Positions 7,536 to 16,928 are shown, counted from the first letter of the stretch. The stretch is 64,000 nt of DNA from Microvirga sp. VF16 (GCF_016864375.1 NZ_CP069358.1:186001-250000); one strand, 5' to 3'. Notes: generated by a model not told the origin, from the sequence alone. A program made the numbers and translations.

Positions 7536-9692
7536 TCAATGCGCCTTCGTTGGCTCCTTTTTTGGCATGTAGAGGTCAGTGATCGTGCCCTCGAAGGCTT
7601 CCGCCGCCATGCCGATCGTCTCCGAGAGCGTCGGGTGCGGGTGGATGGTCAGCCCGATATCCTGCGCATCCGCCCCCATCTCGATGGCGAGCGCGGCTTC
7701 GGCGATCAGGTCGCCTGCAGACGGACCGACAATGCTGCAGCCGATAATCCGGTCTGTGGCTTCATCGAACAGCACCTTGGTGAGACCCTCGTCACGTCCA
7801 AGTGACAGCGAGCGGCCGCTTGCGGCCCAGGGGAATACTCCTTTGCCGTATTTGATCCCCTTCGCCCTGGCCTCGTTCTCGGTCAGGCCGACCCAGGCGA
7901 CCTCCGGATCGGTGTAGGCGACAGACGGGATCACCTTGGCGTCGAAGAACGCGTTCTTGCCGGCTGCGGTCTCCGCTGCGACCTTGCCCTCGTGCACCGC
8001 CTTGTGGGCCAGCATGGGCTGGCCAACGACATCGCCGATGGCGAAGATGTGCGGAACATTGGTGCGCATCTGCCGGTCGACCGGGATGAAGCCGCGCTCG
8101 TCCACCACGATGCCGGCGTTCTCCGCGCCAATCAGCTTGCCGTTCGGCCTACGACCGACCGCCACGAGGATCCTGTCGAAGGTGTCAGTGGCTGGGGCGC
8201 TGCCGCCCTCAAAGTGCACGGTCAGTCCCTGCCCGTTGGCATCGACTTTGGTGACCTTCGCCTTGAGGTGGATGGCCTCATATTGTTTGGAGATCCGCTT
8301 CATCAGCGGGGTGACGATGTCCTTGTCAGCGCCTGGGATGATCTGGTCCATCAGCTCGACCACCGTCACCTTGGCGCCGAGCGCATGATAGACGGTAGCC
8401 ATCTCCAGGCCGATGATGCCGCCGCCGACGACCAACAGCCGCTGCGGGACACCGTCCAGCTCAAGTGCTCCTGTCGAGTCGACCACCCGCGGATCGTCGT
8501 GCGGAATGAATGGCAGCCTCACCGGCTCCGATCCGGCCGCAATGATGGCCTGCTCGAAGCTCACAATCTTGGTTGCACGGTCCTCCGATCTGACCTCGAG
8601 CTGATTCATGGAAGCGAACCGTCCGATCCCCGACACCACGGTCACCTTACGTTGCTTGGCGAGCCCAGCCAGCCCGCCCGTGAGGCGCTGCACCACGCCG
8701 TCCTTCCAACCACGCAACTTCTCGATGTCGATAGAAGGTTCAGCAAAGCTGATCCCGTGGGCATCCATGCTCTTTGTCTCGTCAATGACCTTGGCGGCGT
8801 GTAGGAGCGCCTTGGACGGAATGCAGCCCACATTCAGACAAACACCCCCAAGGCTCGGCCAGCGATCCACCAGCACGACTTTCTTGCCCAGATCCGCGGC
8901 CCGGAAGGCCGCAGTGTAGCCGCCCGGGCCAGCCCCGAGCACCAGCACCTCGGCATGGAAGTCGCCGGTCATCGCGACTGGAGGCTTTGCGGTTGGCGCC
9001 GGTGCTCTGGGTCTATCCCCTTTCGGCCCGGCCCGCGCCTCGAGCGCCGATGATCCGTAGCCCGCCTGGCCCTGGCCGGGCGCGTGGTCAGCAAGCGCCG
9101 TCGCGGAGGTACCTGCGCCGCCCTCCATGACAGCGATCACATCGCCTTGGGAGACGCGATCCCCCACTTTGACCTTGACCTCCCTGATAGTGCCGCTCTG
9201 GGCCGCGGGCACCTCCATGGTCGCCTTGTCGGACTCCAGCGTGATCAACGGGTCGTCCACCTTGATTGTGGCTCCCGGCTGCACATGGACTTCGATGATC
9301 GGCACGTTCGTGTAGTCGCCGATATCGGGGATTCTGACCTCAACCGACTCATACACCCCACTAGGACTGCCGTAACCGGCTTGGCCTTGGCCGGGCGACG
9401 GAGCAGCCTCCTCCTTGATCCGCTCCTTGGGCGGAATGGCGGGCGCTCCCTCTGCGTCCAAGGTGATGATCAAATCGCCCTGCGAGACCCGGTCGCCCGT
9501 CTTCACCCTGACCTCGCGGACAGTGCCGGCCGCCGTTGCCGGAATGTCCATCGTTGCCTTGTCGGATTCCAGCGTAATCAGCGTATCGTCGACGCTGATC
9601 CTGCTGCCGGGGTGAACGTGCACCTCGAAGACCGGGACGTCTTTGAAGTCGCCGATGTCAGGCAGATGGATCTCGATCGATGTGCTCATCAC
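7536..9692 (-). CDS. lpdA: Dihydrolipoyl dehydrogenase (E3) with two N-terminal lipoyl domains
   Basis: A 718-residue E3 component that reoxidises dihydrolipoamide and reduces NAD+ for the pyruvate dehydrogenase complex. Lipoyl domain 1 spans about residues 4-80 and lipoyl domain 2 about 117-192, each with the lysine-bearing ESDKAT motif. The E3 core starts near residue 245: the FAD motif LGAGPGGYTAAF, the redox disulfide CLNVGC, the NAD motif VVGGGIIGLEMA, and the C-terminal active-site segment HPHPTLSE. The linkers after each lipoyl domain contain the same PGQGQAGYGS sequence, so domain and linker seem to have duplicated together. One lipoyl domain on E3 is known; two in tandem is uncommon. 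It is the third gene of the operon, 40 bp after aceF. Confidence 0.93.
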   Translation of the reverse strand: MMSTSIEIHLPDIGDFKDVPVFEVHVHPGSRISVDDTLITLESDKATMDIPATAAGTVREVRVKTGDRVSQGDLIITLDAEGAPAIPPKERIKEEAAPSPGQGQAGYGSPSGVYESVEVRIPDIGDYTNVPIIEVHVQPGATIKVDDPLITLESDKATMEVPAAQSGTIREVKVKVGDRVSQGDVIAVMEGGAGTSATALADHAPGQGQAGYGSSALEARAGPKGDRPRAPAPTAKPPVAMTGDFHAEVLVLGAGPGGYTAAFRAADLGKKVVLVDRWPSLGGVCLNVGCIPSKALLHAAKVIDETKSMDAHGISFAEPSIDIEKLRGWKDGVVQRLTGGLAGLAKQRKVTVVSGIGRFASMNQLEVRSEDRATKIVSFEQAIIAAGSEPVRLPFIPHDDPRVVDSTGALELDGVPQRLLVVGGGIIGLEMATVYHALGAKVTVVELMDQIIPGADKDIVTPLMKRISKQYEAIHLKAKVTKVDANGQGLTVHFEGGSAPATDTFDRILVAVGRRPNGKLIGAENAGIVVDERGFIPVDRQMRTNVPHIFAIGDVVGQPMLAHKAVHEGKVAAETAAGKNAFFDAKVIPSVAYTDPEVAWVGLTENEARAKGIKYGKGVFPWAASGRSLSLGRDEGLTKVLFDEATDRIIGCSIVGPSAGDLIAEAALAIEMGADAQDIGLTIHPHPTLSETIGMAAEAFEGTITDLYMPKKEPTKAH

Positions 9693-9732
9693 ATTGTCTC
9701 CCAGAACGGGTCAGGCATTGGGGCTCGCCGGG

Positions 9733-11001
9733 TCAGAGCACCAAGCGGCGAACATCCTCCAGCACATGGGCGAGATGGCGCGTGAAGCGGGCGGCCAGAG
9801 CTCCATCAATCACGCGGTGGTCGTACGACACTGACAGCGGCAGCATCAGGCGCGGCTCGAAGGTCTCGCCATTCCAGACCGGCGCCATCCGGGAGCGCAC
9901 AACCCCCAGGATCGCAACCTCGGGTGCGTTGACGAGCGGCGTGAAGGCGGTGCCACCGATCCCTCCGAGGCTCGAGATCGTGAAGGAGGCGCCCTGCATG
10001 TCGGTGGCCCCGAGCTTGCCGTCGCGGGCCTTCTTCGACACCGCCCCAAGCTCCTGACTGATGTCGCCAATGCCCTTGCGATCGACATCGCGGATCACCG
10101 GCACAACCAACCCTTCCGGCGTGTCGACCGCCACCCCAATATGATAGTACTGCTTGAGGATCAGGGTGTCCTTCTCGGGATTTAGAGAGGCGTTGAACTC
10201 GGGGAACTGCTTGAGGGCTGACACGGAGGCTTTCATCAGGAAGGCGAGCAGCGTCACGCGATAGCCCTTGTCCTTGGCGGCGGCATCGAGCTCCTTCCGG
10301 TAGACGTCCGTTTCGGTGATATCTGCCTCGTCCTGATGTGTAACAAGCGGCACGTTGAGCCAGGCGCGATGAAGGTGCGGGCCTGAGATCTTCTTGATGC
10401 GCGACAGCGGACGCGTCTCGGTCGGGCCGAACTTGGAGAAATCGACCACGGGAACTTCGGGGATGCCCATCCCGCCTGCAGAAGCTGGCGCCGAAACGGG
10501 CGCTGCCGGGCCTCTGAGGGCTGCCTTCACATCCTCCTTGGTGATCCGTCCCTTCTCACCGGTTCCGCGGAGAGTCGTAAGATCGATCTCAAGTTCCCGT
10601 GCCAAGCGCCGCACGCCCGGACTAGCGTGGACCTGCCCGAAATCTGTTTGGGCGCCTTGCCCATTTGGCTCTGGGGTAGGCGTGGCTGGCTGCGGTGGCT
10701 GCCGGGCGGGCGGAGGAGATGGCTCCTGCTGCTCGATGAGTGACGGTGGCTCGGGCATGGTGGCGCTGCCGTCCTTCAGCAGCACGATGGGATGACCCTC
10801 GCTGACCTTGTCCCCCAGCTTGATCAGCAGTTTCTCGACGATCCCCGAAGAGGGCGCCGGCACCTCCATGGTGGCTTTGTCTGATTCCAGTGACACGAGA
10901 GGGTCATCCTCGTTAACGGTGTCCCCTTCCTTGACGTGCACCTCAATGATCGGCACATCCTTGTAGTCGCCGATATCAGGAATCTTCACCTCGGTTGCCA
11001 C
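9733..11001 (-). CDS. aceF: Dihydrolipoamide acetyltransferase (E2) of pyruvate dehydrogenase
   Basis: A 422-residue E2 that transfers the acetyl group from lipoamide to CoA and forms the core of the complex. There is a single lipoyl domain at about residues 2-78 with ESDKAT. A proline-rich linker follows, then the peripheral subunit-binding domain at about 125-162 (ASPGVRRLARELEIDLTTLR), and a catalytic domain from about 195 with the active-site motif YDHRVIDG near the C terminus. A GTG start at 11001 is chosen because GGAGGAGG lies six bases upstream and the lipoyl domain begins right after it; an ATG 15 codons earlier has no such site. E2 has only one lipoyl domain while E3 has two, an unusual distribution. 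Confidence 0.93.
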   Translation of the reverse strand: MATEVKIPDIGDYKDVPIIEVHVKEGDTVNEDDPLVSLESDKATMEVPAPSSGIVEKLLIKLGDKVSEGHPIVLLKDGSATMPEPPSLIEQQEPSPPPARQPPQPATPTPEPNGQGAQTDFGQVHASPGVRRLARELEIDLTTLRGTGEKGRITKEDVKAALRGPAAPVSAPASAGGMGIPEVPVVDFSKFGPTETRPLSRIKKISGPHLHRAWLNVPLVTHQDEADITETDVYRKELDAAAKDKGYRVTLLAFLMKASVSALKQFPEFNASLNPEKDTLILKQYYHIGVAVDTPEGLVVPVIRDVDRKGIGDISQELGAVSKKARDGKLGATDMQGASFTISSLGGIGGTAFTPLVNAPEVAILGVVRSRMAPVWNGETFEPRLMLPLSVSYDHRVIDGALAARFTRHLAHVLEDVRRLVL

Positions 11002-11070
11002 GGCGTTCCTCCTCCGATCAGGCAACCTCGTTGGGCGGGTCGCCATTTCGATGACTTCGCTACGCGATGC

Positions 11071-13731
11071 CTAGACTGTCCAGGGCGCGGGTTTCTCCGG
11101 ATCGATGCCGTACCTGGCGATGGCCTCGGCCACGACGGTGGGCTTCACTTGGCCCCCATCCGCAAGCGACTTGAGCGCCGCCACCGCGATCCAGTGCCGG
11201 TCGACCTCGAAGAAGTCGCGCAGGCGCTTGCGATAGTCGGAGCGGCCGAACCCATCCGTTCCGAGCACGCGGTAGCGGCGCGGCACGAACGGCCGGATCT
11301 GATCGGCAAAGACGCGCATGTAGTCGGTCGCAGCCACGACCGGCCCCTCATGGCCCTCGAGACAGGTCTCGACATGGGATTTGCGCGGTTCTTCTGTCGG
11401 ATGAAGCAGGTTCCAACGCTCGACCGCCATTGCCCCGCGGGCGAGTTCCGTAAAGCTCGGGCAACTCCACACATCGGCCACGACGTTGAAGTCCTGAGCC
11501 AGCAGATCAGCGGCCGCAATCACCTCCCGCAGGATCGTGCCGCTGCCGAGGAGTTGCACCCGAGATCCCTTCTTTGGCCCCTGTCCTTCCCGGAACAGGT
11601 ACATACCTTTCAGGATGCCTTCCTGAGCACCCTCCGGCATGGCGGGATGCTCATAGTTCTCGTTCATCACCGTCAGGTAATAGAAAACATCCTCCTGTTC
11701 GGCATACATCCGGCGCAGGCCGTCCTGGACGATGACGGCGACCTCATACGAGAACGTCGGGTCATATGAAATGCAGTTGGGGATCGTGGCCGAGAACAGA
11801 TGGCTGTGGCCATCCTCGTGTTGCAGGCCTTCGCCGTTCAATGTGGTACGTCCCGCCGTACCACCGATCAGGAAGCCCCGCGCCCTCAAATCGCCGGCTG
11901 CCCAGGCGAGGTCGCCGACTCGCTGGAAGCCGAACATCGAGTAGTAGACGTAGAACGGGATCATTGGCGTATTCGAGGTCGAATACGCCGTCGCGGCCGC
12001 AATCCAGGACGACATCGCACCAGCCTCATTGATGCCCTCCTGCAGCATCTGGCCTGACCTGTCCTCCTTGTAGAACATGAGCTGGTTGGCGTCCTCGGGC
12101 CGGTAGAGCTGGCCCACCTGGGAGAAGATGCCGAACTGACGGAACATGCCTTCCATGCCGAAGGTGCGGCTTTCGTCCGGTACGATCGGGACCACGTGCT
12201 TGCCGATGGTCTTGTCCCGCAGCAGCGTGTTGAGGACTCGCACGAACGCCATGGTGGTCGAGATCTCGCGTCCCTCCGTCGCCTTGAGCTGCGGCTCGAA
12301 GGCGGAAAGCGAAGGCACGTTCAGAGGATCGGACTTCTGCCGACGTGATGGCAGATAGCCACCGAGCGCCTCGCGGCGGGCCTTCAGATAGCGCATCTCT
12401 GGGCTATCGTCGGCAAAGCGGATGAAAGGCATCTCTTGGAGCTGTTCGTCCGTCAGGCCGATCTGGAAGCGGTCGCGGAACTGGCGCAGCACCGCCTCAC
12501 CCATCTTCTTCTGCTGATGGGTGATGTTCTGGCCCTCGCCGGCCTCGCCCATGCCATAGCCCTTGACAGTCTTGGCCAGGATGAGGGTGGGCTGGCCCTT
12601 ATGCTTGACGGCGGTCGCATAAGCCGCATAGACCTTGCTCGGGTCGTGCCCGCCGCGGGTGAGCTTCCAAATCTCGTCGTCCGACATGTCGGCGACCAGC
12701 GCCAGGGTTTCGGGATAACGGCCAAAGAAATGCTCCCGGATGTAGGCACCGTCCTTGGACTTGAAGTCTTGGTACTCGCCGTCGACACATTCCTCCATTA
12801 GCTTGACGAGCATGCCGCTCGTGTCCTTCGCGAACAGAGCATCCCAGCCCGAGCCCCACAGCACCTTGATGACGTTCCAGCCGGCCCCCCGGAAGTTGGC
12901 CTCGAGCTCCTGGACGATCTTGCCGTTGCCCCGCACCGGTCCGTCGAGGCGCTGCAGGTTGCAATTGATGACGAAGATGAGGTTATCGAGCCTCTCACGT
13001 CCCGCCAGCGAGATCGCGCCGAGGCTCTCCGGCTCATCCATCTCGCCGTCGCCCATGAAGGCCCAGACCTTGCGTTCCTCGGTTTGGGCCAAGCCTCGGA
13101 AATGCAGGTACTTGAGGAAGCGGGCCTGGTAGATCGCCATCAATGGGCCCAACCCCATTGAGACTGTTGGGAACTGCCAGAAGTCGGGCATCAGCCACGG
13201 ATGGGGATAGGACGACAGGCCTTTGTCCTCGACCTCCTGACGGAAGCTGAGGAGTTGCTCCTCCGTAAGGCGGCCTTCGAGGAAGGCACGAGCATAGATA
13301 CCTGGCGAGGAATGGCCCTGGATGTAAACAAGATCGCCGCCATGTTCATCCGAGGCTGCCCGCCAGAAATGCATGAAGCCGGTGTCGTAGAGGGTTGCCG
13401 CCGACTGGAAGCTGGCAATGTGACCTCCGAGTTCGGAGGATTCCTTGTTGGCCTTGAGCACGATGGCGAGGGCGTTCCAGCGGATCGCCGATCGGATCCG
13501 GTGCTCGATGGCCCTGTCACCGGGATGGGGCTCCTGCCGCTCGACAGGAATTGTGTTTACGTAGGGGGTCGTTGCCGAGTACGGGACAGGAGCACCCTTG
13601 CGTCGGGCTCCGTCTATCACTTGTTCCAAGAGGAAGTGGACTCTGTCGGGGCCATCGACCTCCAGAACACCATTCAACGAGTCGAGCCATTCTCTGGTCT
13701 CGATCGGATCAAGGTCGCGACTGCGGTCCAC
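11071..13731 (-). CDS. aceE: Pyruvate dehydrogenase E1, homodimeric type
   Basis: An 886-residue thiamine-diphosphate-dependent E1 that decarboxylates pyruvate and acetylates E2. The length and the uninterrupted single chain match the AceE (homodimeric) class. The ThDP-binding motif runs from GDGEMDEPESLG (about residue 228) to NCNLQRLDGPVRGN (about 260). Other recognisable stretches are YIQGHSSPGIYARAF near 135 and the C-terminal GTDGFGRSDYR near 840. I prefer the GTG at 13731 because GGGAGG lies five bases upstream; a GTG two codons earlier overlaps that site. It is the first gene of the operon aceE-aceF-lpd-phasin-maeB-dctA-ndh', and the DNA upstream carries palindromes that may bind a regulator. 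Confidence 0.94.
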   Translation of the reverse strand: MDRSRDLDPIETREWLDSLNGVLEVDGPDRVHFLLEQVIDGARRKGAPVPYSATTPYVNTIPVERQEPHPGDRAIEHRIRSAIRWNALAIVLKANKESSELGGHIASFQSAATLYDTGFMHFWRAASDEHGGDLVYIQGHSSPGIYARAFLEGRLTEEQLLSFRQEVEDKGLSSYPHPWLMPDFWQFPTVSMGLGPLMAIYQARFLKYLHFRGLAQTEERKVWAFMGDGEMDEPESLGAISLAGRERLDNLIFVINCNLQRLDGPVRGNGKIVQELEANFRGAGWNVIKVLWGSGWDALFAKDTSGMLVKLMEECVDGEYQDFKSKDGAYIREHFFGRYPETLALVADMSDDEIWKLTRGGHDPSKVYAAYATAVKHKGQPTLILAKTVKGYGMGEAGEGQNITHQQKKMGEAVLRQFRDRFQIGLTDEQLQEMPFIRFADDSPEMRYLKARREALGGYLPSRRQKSDPLNVPSLSAFEPQLKATEGREISTTMAFVRVLNTLLRDKTIGKHVVPIVPDESRTFGMEGMFRQFGIFSQVGQLYRPEDANQLMFYKEDRSGQMLQEGINEAGAMSSWIAAATAYSTSNTPMIPFYVYYSMFGFQRVGDLAWAAGDLRARGFLIGGTAGRTTLNGEGLQHEDGHSHLFSATIPNCISYDPTFSYEVAVIVQDGLRRMYAEQEDVFYYLTVMNENYEHPAMPEGAQEGILKGMYLFREGQGPKKGSRVQLLGSGTILREVIAAADLLAQDFNVVADVWSCPSFTELARGAMAVERWNLLHPTEEPRKSHVETCLEGHEGPVVAATDYMRVFADQIRPFVPRRYRVLGTDGFGRSDYRKRLRDFFEVDRHWIAVAALKSLADGGQVKPTVVAEAIARYGIDPEKPAPWTV

Positions 13732-13757
13732 CGTCACCTCCCAGGCGCCTCCCGTCA

Positions 13758-13803
13758 GACGCGGGTGCGCTGATTACTTAGACGTGGGTACGCTGATGAC
13801 TTG
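13758..13803. repeat. Two tandem 23-bp direct repeats upstream of aceE
   Basis: Units at 13758-13780 and 13781-13803 match at about 19 of 23 positions (shared core GACG-GGGT-CGCTGAT-ACTT). They lie 27-72 bp before the chosen aceE start on the minus strand, in the region expected for the promoter or leader. Function is unknown; a regulator binding site is one possibility. Confidence 0.5.
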
Positions 13804-13804
13804 G

Positions 13805-13816
13805 GTTCGGCCGAAC
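13805..13816. promoter_or_regulatory. 12-bp perfect palindrome upstream of aceE
   Basis: GTTCGGCCGAAC is a perfect palindrome directly beyond the tandem repeats, about 75-85 bp before the aceE start. Its position suits an operator, but the cognate regulator is not known. Confidence 0.4.
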
Positions 13817-13827
13817 AGCTGTGCTGA

Positions 13828-13841
13828 CTAACCTAGGTTAG
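13828..13841. promoter_or_regulatory. 14-bp perfect palindrome upstream of aceE
   Basis: CTAACCTAGGTTAG is a perfect palindrome about 100 bp upstream of the aceE start. Together with the adjacent 12-bp palindrome and the tandem repeats it makes a dense block of symmetric DNA. It could be an operator for the operon. The rest of the gap, 13842-14172, holds no supported gene. Confidence 0.45.
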
Positions 13842-14172
13842 CTGGTTGATGTAAACTCAGCAGTAACGCATTCGGTTCCCGTTGTGAAAACTCAGATGGA
13901 GAAGTTCTTGCAACCATTCTCCTCAGGCCTGAGTATTTTCCATATCACAGCCATTCAGGACGTTAAGCAGGGCCTCACGACAGTATCCCACCCAGGAACA
14001 AGCTAGGCCGGATAGCCATAGCATGCCGTGGTGAACAGGCTTTCCGATACTAGGTTCATGCGATTACCGCACAATGTCGCTTCACAATACCCACCGCTTA
14101 GGAGAAACTGTCTTCCGACAATGCGAATTAACGTGAAACGGCACCGCGTCATCGAAAGCGAGGGAGGTTCTC

Positions 14173-15147
14173 ATGCTTCGAATCGCTGCGAAATTCTTCG
14201 CGATGTTTCTGGTGCTGTGTTCAGGGTATCAGCCGGCTTCTGCAGTAGAGCCGCATTGGCCTGCATCGCTGACGATCGGCACAGCCTCTCCGGGAGGCAC
14301 ATATCATGCCTATGGCGGAGGGCTAGCACGGATCCTGACGCGTGCTCTTAACATTCCAGTGGTAGCCCGAGCAACCGAAGGACCAGGGCAGAACATCCTC
14401 TTGCTAGAAGCAGGCGAGATCCAAGTCGGGTTTGTCACCCTTGGTGTCGCTCTGCAGGGCTGGAACGGATCAGCTCCTTGGACTGGAGGCAAACAGCTGA
14501 GGACGATGCGCGCCCTCTTCCCCATGTACGACACGCCATTCCAGTTCATGGTCCGCGAGGAATCTGGGATCCACTCAGTGGGCGAACTCAGTGGTAAGCG
14601 CATCGGGGTCGGCCCGCAGGGTGGCACATCGGGAGCCTACATTCCCGAGTTCTTCAAGGTTCTAAAAGTTGACGCTTCACTTGTTCATGGCGAGTGGGCA
14701 GAACTGGCGAACCAGGTTCAGGCTGGAGCTCTTGATGGGCTCGCAGTTGCCGCTGGCGTTCCATTTCCCTCGTTTATTGATCTCGAACAAAAGGGAAAGG
14801 TCCGTTACCTACCCGTTACTCCGCAACAGATCCGCGATCTGCGTCTCGCCATGCCGGAACTTGGGACCTCTGTGGTCGGAGCGGGCACCTACCCATCCCT
14901 GAGAAATAACTACGGGACGGTCGGGCTTTACAACTTCGCGGTCGCTCATCGTGATGTTCCCGCGGACCTCGTTTATGCAATCGTTGACGCCGTTTTCGCG
15001 AACCATGACGAGTTGGTCGAGGTCCACTCGGCCGCAGCCGAGACGGTGCCGGCGAACTTCACCCGCAACTCCTTTCTCCCGTTCCATGACGGTGCGAGCC
15101 GCTGGTATCAGAACCACGGTGCTATCGGCATCACACGTGGCGATTGA
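14173..15147 (+). CDS. TAXI-family TRAP transporter substrate-binding protein
   Basis: A 324-residue periplasmic binding protein of the TAXI (TRAP-associated extracytoplasmic immunogenic) family. A signal peptide covers about residues 1-25 (AKFFAMFLVLCSGYQPASA). The start of the mature protein, LTIGTASPGGTYHAYGGGLARIL, is typical of TAXI proteins, as is the hinge region GKRIGVGPQGGTSGAYI near residue 140. A GGGAGG site precedes the ATG. No TRAP membrane subunit (DctM/DctQ or fused) is present nearby, so it is an orphan receptor here. An IS5-type element has inserted 9 bp after its stop codon and may have separated it from a former partner. The ligand is unknown; carboxylates are usual. Confidence 0.85.
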   Translation: MLRIAAKFFAMFLVLCSGYQPASAVEPHWPASLTIGTASPGGTYHAYGGGLARILTRALNIPVVARATEGPGQNILLLEAGEIQVGFVTLGVALQGWNGSAPWTGGKQLRTMRALFPMYDTPFQFMVREESGIHSVGELSGKRIGVGPQGGTSGAYIPEFFKVLKVDASLVHGEWAELANQVQAGALDGLAVAAGVPFPSFIDLEQKGKVRYLPVTPQQIRDLRLAMPELGTSVVGAGTYPSLRNNYGTVGLYNFAVAHRDVPADLVYAIVDAVFANHDELVEVHSAAAETVPANFTRNSFLPFHDGASRWYQNHGAIGITRGD

Positions 15148-15156
15148 GGAGATTTA

Positions 15157-16696
15157 GTCGTCCGTGAAGAATGTTCTGTCGGCTTGAGTCACGCGCGTTG
15201 CGTCGGTGGAGCATATCCGACCAACAACAGGACAAGGGCCCATAAAAGCGCCGCCAGCCACCGCAGCAGGAGTGAGAAGTTGTAGCCGATCGCCGCCAGC
15301 ACTGCGTTGATGCGGTCGCCGTCACGGCCTTTCAGATGATTGCGGCTCATCCGGTGCTCGGCTTTCAGATGCCCGATCACCGGCTCGATGGCGGCCCGCC
15401 GCTTCATCTCACGTTTGAGAGCAGCCGTGGTCCGGCGCACCTGGCCTGAGATCCAGACCTGAAAGCGGTTCGGGTGGTTGTGCCCGCGGTAGCCCTTGTC
15501 GACATGCGTGCGTTTGACCTCAATCCCGGTCATCGCCGCCACATCCGCTACCGCGGCCGCCAGCGTATGGCCGTCATATGGATTGCCGTGCAACGCCCGG
15601 GCATGGAGGACGAACTGACCGCCCTTGGGCTTCGTCACCGGAGTGGCGATGCTCACCTTGCAGCCGAACTCGTACGGCGTGCGGGCCTTACCCTTGCCGA
15701 TGCATTCCACCTCGGGCGCATGCAGCGCGTAGACCTTGGGCCCGCGTTGGCGTTGGGTCTGCTGCCGAACCCGGACCGCCAGGGCAAGCAGCGGGCCGAA
15801 GCGCTCCTCCAGAGCCGTATCGCCTTTGATCTTGCGGCGTACGTCCCGGATCACCCGCCCGAGCCGGGCACGCAGAAACCGCAGCTCGCGGTTCGCCCGC
15901 TTGAACTGATGCGCATGCTGATAGCGGCCGATCCGGATCAGGGCGTGCTTGGCCACTCTTCGATAGCTCTGGCGCAGTCTGACACCACACCTCCTGGCGA
16001 GTTCCACCAACTTGATCAGGGCCCGGTGCATCAGGCGGGCATCGGTGGGATAAGCCACCGCCTTGGGCTGCACCGTGGTGTCGACGGCGACCCGCTCGAG
16101 ATCCTTCGTCGCCAGAGCTCCAGTCTGATGCGCCACGGAAAGGCTCTCCTGCAGCAGGGCAGTCAGATGCTCCTCGCCTAACCGCTGGCGCCACCGCGTC
16201 AGGGACGAGCGATCGAACGGCAGATCATGGCGGAAGCTGACCTCGCCGCAGAAGAACTGCACGTAAGGGCTGTCGAGAAAGCGGGCGCACAGTGCCTCGT
16301 CGGACAGGCTCTCCATGTGCTTGAGGATCATCAGGCCAGCCATCAATCGCACCGGCAGGGGCGGCTGGCCCGGTCCCGGCCTGTAGACGCCGCCGAGGCG
16401 GCGTTCGAGGAACGCCCAATCGATGCGCTGGGCGAGCAGCACCAGGGGATGCTTCAGGTCGATGATGCTGTCCAAGGTGGGGCGGAACAGGTCCTTCTGG
16501 CGCTCGTCTTTCGACTTCGACATGGCGCAACTCCGGCCGGGTGGAGTGCTCCCGATTGAATCAGATCCTGGGCTGGAGCGGCAACGGAAAACGCAGGAAA
16601 TCCACCGTTGTCGCCCCGCAATCCTGCAAATCCGAAGCTGGCGATACGACCAATATCCCAATCGCCCCAATAGGATCGGAATTCTTCACGGACGAC
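15157..16696 (-). mobile_element. IS5/IS1182-type insertion sequence with target duplication
   Basis: The element is bounded by 16-bp perfect inverted repeats: GTCGTCCGTGAAGAAT at 15157-15172 and its complement at 16681-16696. The hexamer GATTTA occurs immediately outside both ends (15151-15156 and 16697-16702) and is probably the target duplication. Intact duplication and an intact transposase indicate a recent insertion. It landed just after the stop codon of the TAXI gene. Confidence 0.85.
15189..16523 (-). CDS. IS5-superfamily DDE transposase
   Basis: A 444-residue transposase. The N-terminal region has the conserved RLMAGLMILKHMESLSDEAL and the YVQFFCGEVSFRHDLPFDRS-LTRWRQRLGEE block. 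The catalytic Asp lies in VAVDTTVQPKA, the second Asp in THVDKGYRGH, and the Glu in AAIEPVIGHLKAEHRM near the C terminus. The ATG at 16523 (MSKSKDERQ) has a GGAG site and gives the usual N terminus; earlier in-frame codons are not conserved. The frame is intact. Confidence 0.88.
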   Translation of the reverse strand: MSKSKDERQKDLFRPTLDSIIDLKHPLVLLAQRIDWAFLERRLGGVYRPGPGQPPLPVRLMAGLMILKHMESLSDEALCARFLDSPYVQFFCGEVSFRHDLPFDRSSLTRWRQRLGEEHLTALLQESLSVAHQTGALATKDLERVAVDTTVQPKAVAYPTDARLMHRALIKLVELARRCGVRLRQSYRRVAKHALIRIGRYQHAHQFKRANRELRFLRARLGRVIRDVRRKIKGDTALEERFGPLLALAVRVRQQTQRQRGPKVYALHAPEVECIGKGKARTPYEFGCKVSIATPVTKPKGGQFVLHARALHGNPYDGHTLAAAVADVAAMTGIEVKRTHVDKGYRGHNHPNRFQVWISGQVRRTTAALKREMKRRAAIEPVIGHLKAEHRMSRNHLKGRDGDRINAVLAAIGYNFSLLLRWLAALLWALVLLLVGYAPPTQRA

Positions 16697-16738
16697 GATT
16701 TATTAGGACGCAAAGTGGCGATACCGATTGAGCTATGA

Positions 16739-16758
16739 CTCTCGGGATTCAGCGAGAG
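16739..16758. promoter_or_regulatory. Short hairpin right of the IS5-type element
   Basis: CTCTCG and CGAGAG form a 6-bp stem with an 8-nt loop in the gap 16697-16928. No T-run follows on either strand, so a terminator role is doubtful. I saw nothing else in this gap. Confidence 0.25.
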
Positions 16759-16928
16759 CACGCCCTCTTCTCACTTGACACGTTGTCTCCTAACCGACCA
16801 AGACCTGTGGCAGAGCCGATAACCGGGTGCGGAGTTCTTCTTGAGGGTTGTGAGCAGTGTCTGTGATACCACTCCGCGGATGATCTGCCTCCTCTGAGGG
16901 CCGGCACTATCCGAAAATCTAAGATATC

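Noticed and set aside
13758..13803. Possible CRISPR-like repeats before aceE
   Set aside because: There are only two adjacent units with no spacer between them and no cas genes, so this is a tandem repeat. No CRISPR array was seen in the window.
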